Shown here: piece by piece, positions 1-8,953 of the stretch
How the letters are laid out: every line of letters begins with the position of its first letter
Position numbering within the stretch: position 1 is the first letter of the stretch
Notes under the pieces: generated by a model
Told to the model about the DNA's origin: nothing
Seen by the model: only the letters and a program-made list of their open reading frames with translations
Databases searched by the model: none
Position numbers and translations under genes: made by a program
NCBI RefSeq assembly: GCF_010667615.1
Contig: NZ_VYSG01000001.1
Location: 1,045,649-1,109,648 of the forward strand
DNA: 64,000 nucleotides
Reading direction: 5' to 3'
Source: Bifidobacterium choloepi
Lineage (GTDB): Bacteria; Actinomycetota; Actinomycetes; Actinomycetales; Bifidobacteriaceae

Positions 1-191
1 CGGGCCGGCGGATCGGAATCGATGCTCATGGCCTGGTCGATCAGGTCGTCGGTCGTGTCGCCCATGGCGGAGACGACGACGGCCACGTCGTGACCGGCGT
101 TCTTGGTTTCGATGATCCGTCGTGCCACGCGCTTGATCGAGTCGGCGTCGGCAACCGACGATCCACCGTATTTCTGGACAATAAGAGCCAC
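1..191 (-). CDS. lysC: Aspartate kinase, N-terminal part (cut by window edge)
   Basis: Only the first 63 codons are present. The gene reads leftwards off the window. From a GTG start the protein begins [20 protein letters not shown], with the KYGGSS motif at residues 7-12 that marks the nucleotide-binding start of aspartokinases, followed by [13 protein letters not shown]. The enzyme phosphorylates aspartate as the first step of the lysine, threonine, methionine and diaminopimelate pathway. It is the third gene of a dnaX-recR-lysC run on the same strand, 171 bp downstream of recR, an arrangement known from bifidobacteria and corynebacteria. No clear Shine-Dalgarno sequence precedes the GTG, so the start rests on protein similarity. 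Confidence 0.93.
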   Translation of the reverse strand, partial: MALIVQKYGGSSVADADSIKRVARRIIETKNAGHDVAVVVSAMGDTTDDLIDQAMSIDSDPPA

Positions 192-362
192 GGTAATCCA
201 ATCTGTATTGCGGGGATGGCGTTCTCTCTCTTCACGAAAGTACGCAAGCACCACGATTATAGGAACAGGTACCCCCGCCGCATGCCGTGACTCCCACGAT
301 CTGAACCGTCCCGCGTCGTCCCCGACGGGACACGGCGCGTCGACACTCCGGCGAGCCGGCTG

Positions 363-965
<603 letters not shown>

Positions 966-971
966 GGACGG

Positions 972-3578
972 TTACGCCTCCTCCTTCTTGGCATGCATGT
1001 TCTTCGGATTGTGGGGATCGTCGGCGGAGAATTCCTCGACTTTCCTGACGTCGAACATTTTCTTGAGCTCGTCAATTCCCACGTCGCCGGCGGCGTCCAG
1101 CGACTGGTCGGCCAGCGAGTAGCTGTCGTCTTCCGGACGCACGTCGCCGGACGGTCGGTCCTGTTCGGCGTCGCCGGACGGCGAGTCGGCCTCGTCGGGA
1201 TGGAACGATGCTTCCGCATCCATGCCGGGAGCCATGTCGGGATGGAAGGGTGATTCTTCCGGGGCCGGTTCGGCATCGCGGGGGTCCGGGAACGGTTCGG
1301 CCGGCGCCGGGGCGTTGGCCCACGGATCGAAGTCGTCGTCCGGATCCGGCACGGCCACCTGCTTGCGGTGATGGGTGGTCTCTGCCGCGGCCTGCGCCGG
1401 AGCGTCCGTTTCCTGCTGGTGGTCGAAGAGGCCGGCAACGGACCGGGCGCCCGCGGGCGTGGCCCAGGGGTCCACGCCGTCGTCGCTCACGCCGGATACG
1501 AAGCGTCCACTGTCCGAGGGCTCGCGGCCCTCGTCACCTCCTTCCGAAGCGTCGGATGATGCATGCTGGCCGCCAGTGGCCTGGCCGTCACTGCGGGAGC
1601 CGCTGTCCGCGGTTGTCGGGGCGACACCGACCGGCGCCTGGCCCTTGAGGCTGTTGCGCAGGTTTTCCTTGAGCAGTTCGGCCTTGATTTTCTGCTGGGC
1701 GGCCGCGTCGAGCTTGCCGAACGGCGGCGCGGCCTGGCCGTCGGCCATCTTCTCGGTCGGTGCCAGCTGGACGCCGTCGCCGAAGAATTCGCGGACCTTG
1801 GCGCGCACGATCTTCTGGACGCTGTTCGTGTTGTCGACCGTTTCCTTGGCGACGGCCAGCGCGAACGCATACTTGCTCAGCGGCTTGTCGAACTTGATCC
1901 ACAGTCGCATGTGACCGGAAGGCCGGTGCATCGACAGCAGCACGCGCGGCACCTTCGTCCGGTTGACGTACTGGGCGACGTCCTCGGGCAGGCTGGCAAC
2001 GAGCCTGTCCCAGGTCTCGTCGGCCTTGTCCGCGCCGACGGTCACGGCGCCATGTCCGCCGGTGGCCGGAGCAGCCGGAGCGGCCGACGCTGGCGCCTGT
2101 CCGCCGGCATGCGATTGTTTCCCGGCACGCGGTGCGGCGTCGCCCGCATGCGCGGAGGCGCCGAATCCGCCAATGCCGTCGTCCACGAAGGCCTCGTCAT
2201 GCAGGCCGTGGGCAACGGTAGCCGGAGCTTCGGCAGCCGGCGCCGCAGCCTGCGCAGGAGCAGTGGTCGGCGCGGCCGACGTGGTCGGCACCGTCGACGC
2301 GGTCGCCGTGGCCTGCTTGCGCGAACCGACGAAACCGCCACCGGACTGCGCGGCAGCCATCGACCGCGTCTTGGCGCTGGCGCTGCCGTCGTCGGGCAGC
2401 CCGGCACCGGCCACGGCGGCTCCGGCAGCGGCGGGGGCCGCGCCGACCGGCATGGCGACGGGAGCGAATCCGAGCTCGCGGCCGGCCATCAGGCGCGCGG
2501 CCAGCAGTTCCAGGCGCATGCGCGGCGAGACGGCGCCGGTCATCTCGGCCAGCGTGTCGTCCATCGTCTTCGCCATGCCGGTCAATGTCGCCAGGCCGAG
2601 GGCGGCGGCCTGGCGCCGCATGTCGTCGAGGTCTTCGGTGGCGGCCTCGTCGCCGAGAACCGATTCGGCCTGGTCGCCGCTCAATGTCAGCACGAGCAGG
2701 TCGCGTGTCCGGGCGAGCAGGTCCTCGACGAAGCGCCGCGGGTCGAAGCCACCGACGACGACTTTCTGGATGACGCCGTAGAGGGCGGCGCCGTCCTGGT
2801 CGACGATGGCGTCGATGGCATTGCCGATCAGCACGTCGGGCGTGAATCCCAGCAGCGCGACGGCCGACGAATACTGGATCGAGCCGTCGACGGCGCCGAC
2901 CATCAGCTGGTCGAGCACCGACAGCGTGTCACGGACGGAGCCGCCGCCCGCGCGCATGGCCAGGCGCAGCACGCCCGGTTCGGGCTGGATGTGCTCCTGC
3001 TCGCAGATGCCCTCGAGATAGGGACCCATGATTTCCTGCGGCACCAGGCGGAACGGATAGTGATGGGTGCGCGAGCGAATAGTGCCGATGACCTTGTCGG
3101 GCTCCGTCGTCGCGAAGATGAACATCACGTGCTCCGGCGGTTCCTCGACAATCTTGAGCAGCGCATTGAAGCCCTGCTGCGTCACCATGTGCGCCTCGTC
3201 GAGAATGAAGATCTTGTAGCGGTCGCGGGCCGGAGCGAACCCGGCGCGTTCGCGCAGTTCGCGGGCGTCGTCGACGCCGTTGTGGCTCGCCGCGTCGATC
3301 TCGACGACGTCGATCGATCCGGGACCGCCCGTCGCCAGGTCGCGGCAGCTGTCGCACACGCCGCACGGCGTGGACGTCGGACCGTTCACGCAGTTGATGC
3401 AGCGCGCGAGGATGCGCGCCGAGCTGGTCTTGCCGCAGCCGCGGGGACCGGAGAACAGGTAGGCGTGCGTCAGCCTGTTGTCGTCGAGGGCGCGCATCAG
3501 CGGTACCGTGACCTGGTCCTGCCCGATCACTCCCTCGAACGTGTCCGGCCTGTACCGGCGATATAGCGCTAGTGCCAT
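972..3578 (-). CDS. dnaX: DNA polymerase III subunits gamma/tau
   Basis: 868 residues from the ATG at 3578, chosen because MALALYRRYRPDTFEGV is the invariant DnaX N-terminus and GGAACGGAAC lies just upstream. A longer open frame upstream has no family support. The Walker A motif is GPRGCGKTSS (residues 44-53), the zinc module has cysteines 63, 72, 75 and 78, and Walker B is FILDEAHM. The C-terminal 450 residues are Ala/Pro/Asp-rich tau-like sequence with little conservation. The protein is the clamp-loader ATPase that also tethers the polymerase cores. I saw no A-rich slippery sequence of the E. coli type, so a frameshifted short form is not suggested. First gene of dnaX-recR-lysC. Confidence 0.96.
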   Translation of the reverse strand: MALALYRRYRPDTFEGVIGQDQVTVPLMRALDDNRLTHAYLFSGPRGCGKTSSARILARCINCVNGPTSTPCGVCDSCRDLATGGPGSIDVVEIDAASHNGVDDARELRERAGFAPARDRYKIFILDEAHMVTQQGFNALLKIVEEPPEHVMFIFATTEPDKVIGTIRSRTHHYPFRLVPQEIMGPYLEGICEQEHIQPEPGVLRLAMRAGGGSVRDTLSVLDQLMVGAVDGSIQYSSAVALLGFTPDVLIGNAIDAIVDQDGAALYGVIQKVVVGGFDPRRFVEDLLARTRDLLVLTLSGDQAESVLGDEAATEDLDDMRRQAAALGLATLTGMAKTMDDTLAEMTGAVSPRMRLELLAARLMAGRELGFAPVAMPVGAAPAAAGAAVAGAGLPDDGSASAKTRSMAAAQSGGGFVGSRKQATATASTVPTTSAAPTTAPAQAAAPAAEAPATVAHGLHDEAFVDDGIGGFGASAHAGDAAPRAGKQSHAGGQAPASAAPAAPATGGHGAVTVGADKADETWDRLVASLPEDVAQYVNRTKVPRVLLSMHRPSGHMRLWIKFDKPLSKYAFALAVAKETVDNTNSVQKIVRAKVREFFGDGVQLAPTEKMADGQAAPPFGKLDAAAQQKIKAELLKENLRNSLKGQAPVGVAPTTADSGSRSDGQATGGQHASSDASEGGDEGREPSDSGRFVSGVSDDGVDPWATPAGARSVAGLFDHQQETDAPAQAAAETTHHRKQVAVPDPDDDFDPWANAPAPAEPFPDPRDAEPAPEESPFHPDMAPGMDAEASFHPDEADSPSGDAEQDRPSGDVRPEDDSYSLADQSLDAAGDVGIDELKKMFDVRKVEEFSADDPHNPKNMHAKKEEA

Positions 3579-3785
3579 CGTGTTCCGTTCCGTTTCCGCA
3601 GTCGCCAGGGCGACTGCCTCGTGATGGCCACCGCTCCGCCGGGAGCGCACGGCCATGCCTTTCCGTGTTATCTAACCTACTGCCAACCCCGCCGGCAACA
3701 CGAGTGAATGCCGCGGAATTCGTGTCAAACCGCGACGTGTCCGCGGGTCGCCGCCGGTCATCCGACGGCCGACAATCCGCAAATA

Positions 3786-3816
3786 TTGACGTCGTCCGGG
3801 ATGAATCGTCTACAAT
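3786..3816 (+). promoter_or_regulatory. Possible promoter of the acetoin reductase gene
   Basis: TTGACG (3786-3791) and TACAAT (3811-3816) are separated by 19 bp, about 78 bp upstream of the dehydrogenase ATG. Both hexamers are good matches, but the spacing is 2 bp longer than ideal, so this is tentative. Confidence 0.4.
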
Positions 3817-3893
3817 GTTGGCCAATCGCGTCCGGCGCTCCCCGGCGGACAAGGATGTGCCGCCTCGCCGCCGCGATGGGCAAAGGAGCAATC

Positions 3894-4679
3894 ATGTCCG
3901 ATCAGAAAGTCGCCATCGTCACCGGTTCCGCCCGCGGTATTGGCCGCGGCATCGCCCTCAAGCTCGCCCAGGACGGCTTCGACGTCGCCGTCGCCGACCT
4001 GCCCGCCCAGCGGGAGGATGCACAGACCACGCTCGACGAGATCGCCAAGCTTGGACGCCGCGCGTTCTTCCGCCCCACCGATGTCTCCGACCGCGATGCC
4101 GTGTTCGGCCTCGTCGACGACACGGTGGCGGAACTCGGCACGCTCGACGTCATGGTCAACAACGCCGGCATCTGCCAGATCGTCCCGATCACCGACGTGA
4201 CCGAAGAGCAGCTGGAAACCATCTACCGCATCAACCTGTTCAGCGTCGTCTGGGGCATCCAGGCCGCGGCCGCCAAGTTCGGCGAACTCGGCAAGGAAAA
4301 GGGCAAGATCATTTCCGCCTCCTCCATCGCGGGCTTCGAGGGCTTCCCGATCCTGCCCGCCTACTCGTCGACGAAGTTCGCCGTCCGCGGCCTCACGCAG
4401 GCCGCCGCCAAGGAATTGGCCGCCCGCAACATCACCGTCAACGCCTACGCGCCGGGCATCGTCGACACCCCGATGTGGACGTACATCGACGAGGAGATGA
4501 GCAAGCTCAACGGCAAGCCGATCGGCCAGAACTTCAAGGACATGGTGGACACCATCGCGCTGGGCCGCTGCGAGTATCCGAGCGACGTCGCCGGCATCGT
4601 GTCCTTCCTGGCCAGCGACAACGCCGACTACGTGACCGGCCAGACGATCATCGTCGACGGCGGCATGCAGTACAGCTGA
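3894..4679 (+). CDS. butA: Acetoin/diacetyl reductase-type short-chain dehydrogenase
   Basis: 261 residues from the ATG at 3894, which has AAAGGAG 5 bp upstream. Longer in-frame starts lack an RBS and family similarity. Classical SDR features are TGSARGIG (cofactor glycine motif, near residues 10-17), NNAGI, a catalytic serine (SASSIAG) and YSSTK (Tyr-x-x-x-Lys). The C-terminal part with MWTYIDEEM, LGRCEYPSDVAG and VTGQTIIVDGGMQYS resembles the meso-2,3-butanediol/diacetyl (acetoin) reductases BudC/ButA. It is a cytoplasmic NADH-dependent interconverter of diacetyl, acetoin and 2,3-butanediol. It stands alone between minus-strand genes. The exact substrate is inferred from family resemblance. 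Confidence 0.85.
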   Translation: MSDQKVAIVTGSARGIGRGIALKLAQDGFDVAVADLPAQREDAQTTLDEIAKLGRRAFFRPTDVSDRDAVFGLVDDTVAELGTLDVMVNNAGICQIVPITDVTEEQLETIYRINLFSVVWGIQAAAAKFGELGKEKGKIISASSIAGFEGFPILPAYSSTKFAVRGLTQAAAKELAARNITVNAYAPGIVDTPMWTYIDEEMSKLNGKPIGQNFKDMVDTIALGRCEYPSDVAGIVSFLASDNADYVTGQTIIVDGGMQYS

Positions 4680-4775
4680 CCGTCCTCCTTTCCGGGTTCC
4701 CGTCGGGTTCCCGGATTCCCGCCAGGTTCCCGGACTCTCGTTGGGTCTCCCGGCTCTCTCCGGGCCTGCGGATTC

Positions 4776-5903
4776 CTACCTAGCCGGGGCTCCCTCCGTC
4801 CCGGCCAGGAACTTGCCGGTGAGCGGATCGCGGCCGTCGCGGTGGATGGCCGCGATCGTGTCCGCCTCGTCGGTGTGGTCGTAGACCTCCCTGACTGCCG
4901 GCGGCACGAGCAGGCGCAGCCCGTTGGCCACGACGGACGCCTCGACCGGCACCGTGCCGACGTATTCGCCGTCGGCCATCAGGATCGGCGGCTCGTCGCC
5001 GTCGGGTCCGCGGGAGATGCGCACGTCGCGCACGCGCTGCCAGCCGAGGAACGGGCAGCTCAGGATGCGTCCGCAATACGCCCTCCTGATCGCCACGGCC
5101 ACCTCGCGCAATGTCGGCTTGCGCTCGAGCCAGACCAGGTCGAGCATGCCGTCGTTGAACCGCGAATACGGCGAGACCTCGATGCCGCCGCCGATATGCC
5201 GCGAATTGGCTACCGTCAGCAGCGGCGTGGCCAGGTCGTATTCGCTGGCCGAGCCGTCGGCAAGCGTCGTCCGGATGTGGAAGCCGTAGTTGGTCAGGTG
5301 GAGCACGACGCGGATCAGCGCGACGAGATAGCGCAGCGAGCCGTTTGGCAGGTGCGAATGGTTCGCCAGGTCGTTCACGCGCGCGTCCAGTCCGCACGAC
5401 AGCATGCCGGCGTAGTAGCGGTTCACCGGTTTCGGCTCGTCGTAGGCGTCGCCGGTCGTCGTGTCGACGGCGGTGCCGCCGGCGAGCGAGCGCACATGGC
5501 CGAGGTCGACTTCGACGTGGCAGTCGTGGACGATCGCGCCGACGATGCCCTCGACGGCGGTGTCGAGCCGGTTGACCGGCAGGCCGAGTCCGCGGGCGAA
5601 ATCGTTGCCGGAGCCGATGGCGACGACGCCGAGCGGGCGACCGGTGCCGCCGACGACGTTGACGCCGAGCGAGATCATGCCGTCACCGCCGACGACGACG
5701 AGATAGTCGTAGTCGTCCCAGCGTTCGCGCGCATTGGCCGTCGAGCCGTCGAAGCTGTCGCCGGTCAGGTCGATGACGTCGAACCCGTGCACGTCGCCCT
5801 GGTCCCGCAGCAGCTCGAGCACCCGTTCGCTGGCCCTGGCGCCTTCGCCCTTCGCCGATGAAGGATTGCCGATGACGGCCACTGTCTTGCGTTCGCTTGT
5901 CAT
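4776..5903 (-). CDS. Diacylglycerol kinase-family lipid kinase
   Basis: 375 residues of the DAGK_cat/YegS/DgkB family. Near the N-terminus is VIGNPSSAKGEG. The nucleotide-binding signature VVVGGDGMISLGVN and the second motif GSGNDFARGLG lie in the first third. The C-terminal beta-sandwich contains GGGIEVSPYSRFNDGMLDL, typical of the family. It is expected to phosphorylate diacylglycerol or a related lipid at the inner leaflet of the membrane, recycling it to phosphatidic acid. It is monocistronic, with SDR convergent on its 3' side and the tad locus upstream. There is no evident Shine-Dalgarno before the ATG. Confidence 0.85.
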   Translation of the reverse strand: MTSERKTVAVIGNPSSAKGEGARASERVLELLRDQGDVHGFDVIDLTGDSFDGSTANARERWDDYDYLVVVGGDGMISLGVNVVGGTGRPLGVVAIGSGNDFARGLGLPVNRLDTAVEGIVGAIVHDCHVEVDLGHVRSLAGGTAVDTTTGDAYDEPKPVNRYYAGMLSCGLDARVNDLANHSHLPNGSLRYLVALIRVVLHLTNYGFHIRTTLADGSASEYDLATPLLTVANSRHIGGGIEVSPYSRFNDGMLDLVWLERKPTLREVAVAIRRAYCGRILSCPFLGWQRVRDVRISRGPDGDEPPILMADGEYVGTVPVEASVVANGLRLLVPPAVREVYDHTDEADTIAAIHRDGRDPLTGKFLAGTEGAPAR

Positions 5904-6038
5904 GCTTGTAACAGTAATAGGTCAGGCTCACTTCGTGGTGTTGATTTACCGGCTGACGTAGGACGATTCCCCGTTCCCTCCTTCCCGGGCACTCTCCCGG
6001 GTACTTCCCCGGCCAGCGATGTCCCGGCGCCCGGGACC

Positions 6039-6398
6039 TCACTGGCATGGCACGGGTCCGGCCCGCGACATCGCGTTGGCATTCGCCAGCAGCGGGATGC
6101 CGGTGGCCACCTGCACGCCGACCTGGACGTCGCCGTCCTCGACGACGCACTCCGTCTGTTCGGCGCCGTTGGCCTGCGTTGTCCGCTGCGCCGCCAGGCA
6201 GCCGGCGCTGGACGACGCTCCCCCGAGGACGGCGGTCGCCCCGGCGATGGCCGCCAGGTCGGCCGCCGTTCTCGCCCGGTGCTGGCACAGCAGGATGTCG
6301 GCGCCGGCGGCCAGCACCGTCAGCAACAGGCCCACGGCGGCGACGAGTGCCACGCCCACCACCGTGATGGTGCCTTCGTCATCGTGTCGGTCGCCCAT
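6039..6398 (-). CDS. Rv3654c-type TadE-like membrane protein
   Basis: 119 residues with an N-terminal hydrophobic helix (about residues 11-33, ITVVGVALVAAVGLLLTVLA). This is followed by QHRARTAADLAAIAGATAV, the signature of the Rv3654c/TadE-like family encoded at the end of actinobacterial tad loci. It is thought to be a minor pilin-like or assembly factor of the Flp pilus, anchored in the membrane with its C-terminus outside. AAAGGAA precedes the ATG. It is the last gene of the tad operon, 171 bp after tadE. The intervening DNA carries a 13-bp tandem repeat. Confidence 0.8.
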   Translation of the reverse strand: MGDRHDDEGTITVVGVALVAAVGLLLTVLAAGADILLCQHRARTAADLAAIAGATAVLGGASSSAGCLAAQRTTQANGAEQTECVVEDGDVQVGVQVATGIPLLANANAMSRAGPVPCQ

Positions 6399-6473
6399 GC
6401 GCCGTTCCTTTCTCCCGTGTCTCTCGTGTCATGTCGCGGTTGCCGTGCCGTTCGTGTGCGTCGTCCGCTTCGC

Positions 6474-6544
6474 GATGCCGGTTCGTGATGCCGGTTCGTG
6501 ATGCCGGTTCGCGGTGCCGGTTCGCGGTGCCGGTTCACGGTGCC
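6474..6544. repeat. 13-bp tandem repeat between the two tadE-like genes
   Basis: Five to six copies of GATGCCGGTTCGT (variants GGTGCCGGTTCGC/AC) run head to tail in the gap between tadE (ends 6570) and the Rv3654c-like gene (starts 6398). The repeat ends before the RBS of the latter. Confidence 0.85.
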
Positions 6545-6569
6545 GGCCCGCGGGCAGCACCGACCGCCG

Positions 6570-6992
6570 TCACTGCCGTACGTTGACGGCGGTGACGGTG
6601 ACGGTGGTGGGCAGGACGTGCAGCGGATCCGGCACGACGGCACATGTCGTCGTGACCGTCACGGTGTCCTGCGCCGTGGCGATGGCCAGCTGCACGTCCG
6701 TCGACGTCGAGGACTGCGCAATGCCCTCGACGTCGGCATTGTCGCCCTGGAGGACAAGAACCCGGGCCACGTTCGCCGCCGCTTCCTGGCATTCCATCGA
6801 GACGACGGATGCACGGGCCATGTAGAGCAGCAACGAGGCCAGGACGATCACCATCGGCATGACCACCGCGAATTCCGCGGTGGCGGCGCCGTCGTCTTCG
6901 CGGCGCGGGGCGTCGCGGAAACGTTGGCGACCGTCCGGGTCGTCGCCTGTCCGGCGGCGACCGCGGTCCGGGTTCCCGTGTGTCGCGATCAT
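6570..6992 (-). CDS. tadE: TadE-family pilus assembly protein
   Basis: 140 residues. After a 35-residue charged N-terminus comes EDDGAATAEFAVVMPMVIVL, the TadE signature (Ala-Thr-Ala-Glu-Phe, then a hydrophobic helix to about residue 58). A mostly beta, periplasm-type C-terminus rich in Thr/Val follows. TadE is a pseudopilin thought to prime the Flp fibre and is normally processed by a prepilin peptidase just before the hydrophobic helix. Its ATG directly abuts the stop codon of the flp-like gene (no gap), implying translational coupling. No prepilin peptidase is encoded in this window. Confidence 0.87.
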   Translation of the reverse strand: MIATHGNPDRGRRRTGDDPDGRQRFRDAPRREDDGAATAEFAVVMPMVIVLASLLLYMARASVVSMECQEAAANVARVLVLQGDNADVEGIAQSSTSTDVQLAIATAQDTVTVTTTCAVVPDPLHVLPTTVTVTAVNVRQ

Positions 6993-7280
6993 CTAGCTCA
7001 CGCTCAGCGCGTTCTGGATGATGTTGGTCAGGGTGGTCTTCACCGTATCCGATTTCAATATCGCCATCAGCACGGCTGCAAATCCGGTGGCGGCCACGAG
7101 TACGACGGCGTACTCCGCGGTCGCGGCACCTTCTTCCGGTTCCGCCGAAATCGAACGCATCCGGAGCTCCAGGGCCACGAGGCCCCGGCGTACCGTCTGC
7201 GTCAGGCGTTCCATCCGGTCACCGACCTTCGGTTCCAAGAGTGGCCGCCCAACATCGTTGTTGAGGACCATGCGTGTCAT
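6993..7280 (-). CDS. flp: Flp-like pilin (DUF4244 family)
   Basis: 95 residues. The sequence EPEEGAATAEYAVVLVAATG followed by FAAVLMAILKSDTVKTTLTN places the processing-type Glu and the hydrophobic helix at about residues 50-80. This matches the actinobacterial DUF4244 Flp-like pilins, so it is probably the main pilin subunit. The leader is long (about 50 residues) and basic. AAAGGAA lies about 11 bp upstream. A 233-bp gap separates it from tadBC, and pilin genes often have their own promoter at this place, but I could not identify one. Confidence 0.82.
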   Translation of the reverse strand: MTRMVLNNDVGRPLLEPKVGDRMERLTQTVRRGLVALELRMRSISAEPEEGAATAEYAVVLVAATGFAAVLMAILKSDTVKTTLTNIIQNALSVS

Positions 7281-7513
7281 GTGTCGTTGATTCCTTTCTT
7301 GTCGTCATGGACGGGATCGATCTTCGGTTATGGGAGATGTCGGCCGAACATCTGTTCCGGCGGTGACCGGATACCCTCCACTGTGCTCCCGGCGGCAAGC
7401 CGGAGCCAACTTTTCCGGGGGCTGTGGGCGGATGACCGGTTTTCCACAGCCATCGCTTTTCGCAGGCCATCGCCTTTCGCAGGCCACCGTTGTTTCACGG
7501 GCCGCCGCGGCGC

Positions 7514-8857
7514 CTACGCCTGCATGGCGAACGAGACGATTGCCGGCACGATCGCCAGCAGCAGGAACGCCGGCAGGAAGCACAGCCCCATCGGCATCAG
7601 CAACCTGACCGACAGGCGCGAGGCGCGTTGCTCGATCGCCATGCGTTCGGCCGCGTCGAGTCGTTCGGCTGCCGCGTCGAGCTGGATGTCGGCGCCGCAG
7701 CCGTCTTCCCACGGCGAGCGCAGCGCATCCCGCAACAGCATCGTCGTCGTCTCGGCCGCCAGCGTCGCCTCGCCGTCGGCCCCCGGTTCTTCTCCGTCGT
7801 CGGACTTGTCGAGCTCGCCGATCCCGTCGCGACGGCACGGCCGCCACGCTTCGTGCCAGGTAGCGCCGGCGAGCAGCGCATGCGCGGCGTGCCGCATGGC
7901 CGCGCCGACCGGGCCGCCGCATACGTCGCCGACCGACTGCAGCGCGGCGGGGATGGACGCGCCCTGCCGCATGGTCACGGCCACGAGCTCGAGGACGAGT
8001 GCCGGGCCCAGATGGAGCGCGCCGGACGGGGAGCCGGACGAATCGTCCATGAGCAGGCGGATCCACGCCAGGCCGAGCGCATAGCAGCCGGCGCCGGCGA
8101 ACAGGCACAGCAAGCCGGACGGTGAGCCGAACAGGAAGGCGAGCGGCCGGGCGCCGAGCAGGCCGGCGAGCAGCAGCGTGGCCGGGGGCAGCACTGTCAG
8201 CATCTGGACGGTCGCCTTCGGCACGGCGAAGGCGCTGGCTTGCAGGTCGTCGCGCAGCTTGCCGCGCCGGCAGCTGCGCGCGACGGCCGCGACGGCATCG
8301 GCGGCACGGCAACCCGTCGCCGCCGACAGCCGGCACGCTGCCGCCAGCCCGCTCGCCGCCTGCCGGGCGAGGGCGGGTTTCTCGTCGCGGCGGCGGCACG
8401 ATTCGAGCGTCTCTCCGAGGCCGTCGGCGTCGAGGTCGCCTGTCAGCGTCACGAAGCCGGACGCCGGCACCGCGGCATCCGCGGGCATCGCGCGCCGCAA
8501 TGCGTCGCCGACCGACGAGCCGGCCTTGAGGTGGGCGACGAGCGCCATCAGCACGGCGTCGACACCGATCCCGTCCGGCCGGCGCTGCCTGTTCTGTCCG
8601 GGCCATCGCGTCCAACGACCGCCACCCGTGCCGGCAACCCCTCCAGCAGCCCCGCCAGCAGCCCCGCCGGCGACCCCGCCGGCGACCCCGCTAACGACGA
8701 TGCCGCCGCCACTCCCGCCCGACTCGCCATCGTCCGCCCCGCCCTGCTCCGGCCGCCCGAGGTCGCCGAGCCTGCGTTCGGCGACGGAACCGGAGCCCGT
8801 CGTCAGTGCCAGCGCCACGATGCCGAAGACGGCGAGCGCCATCGCGATTGTTTCCAT
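7514..8857 (-). CDS. Fused TadB-TadC pilus platform protein
   Basis: 447 residues. It has an N-terminal TM helix (2-20), then a Gly/Ala repeat linker (about residues 53-80, GVAGGVAGGAAGG-like). Two type II secretion F-like halves follow. The first (about 95-265) contains LKAGSSVGDALRR and two TM helices (PPATLLLAGLLG, LLCLFAGAGCYALGLAWI). The second (about 275-447) starts LGPALVLELVAVTMRQGAS and ends with LLMPMGLCFLPAFLLLAIVP. In most tad loci these halves are separate TadB and TadC proteins. GAGGAG precedes the ATG. The protein forms the inner-membrane platform on which the CpaF ATPase drives pilus assembly. The fusion is what I read in one uninterrupted frame. Confidence 0.82.
   Translation of the reverse strand: METIAMALAVFGIVALALTTGSGSVAERRLGDLGRPEQGGADDGESGGSGGGIVVSGVAGGVAGGAAGGAAGGVAGTGGGRWTRWPGQNRQRRPDGIGVDAVLMALVAHLKAGSSVGDALRRAMPADAAVPASGFVTLTGDLDADGLGETLESCRRRDEKPALARQAASGLAAACRLSAATGCRAADAVAAVARSCRRGKLRDDLQASAFAVPKATVQMLTVLPPATLLLAGLLGARPLAFLFGSPSGLLCLFAGAGCYALGLAWIRLLMDDSSGSPSGALHLGPALVLELVAVTMRQGASIPAALQSVGDVCGGPVGAAMRHAAHALLAGATWHEAWRPCRRDGIGELDKSDDGEEPGADGEATLAAETTTMLLRDALRSPWEDGCGADIQLDAAAERLDAAERMAIEQRASRLSVRLLMPMGLCFLPAFLLLAIVPAIVSFAMQA
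8641..8696. repeat. Gly/Ala-coding short tandem repeat inside tadBC
   Basis: Repeats of CCCGCCAGCAG and CCCGCCGGCGA type, 12 bp in period, encode the GVAGG/GAAGG linker between the first TM helix and the first F-domain of the TadB-TadC fusion. The repeat keeps the frame. Confidence 0.75.
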
Positions 8858-8953
8858 GGTGTCTCCTCGTGACGGGGCAATGACCGGATCGCCGTGACCG
8901 GACCGGAACGATTCGTCGCATCCGGATGGGAACGATTCGCCGCGGCCGGGCCG

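Noticed and set aside
972..3578. Programmed frameshift in dnaX giving a short gamma form
   Set aside because: No A-rich slippery heptamer with following stem was seen in the high-GC sequence.
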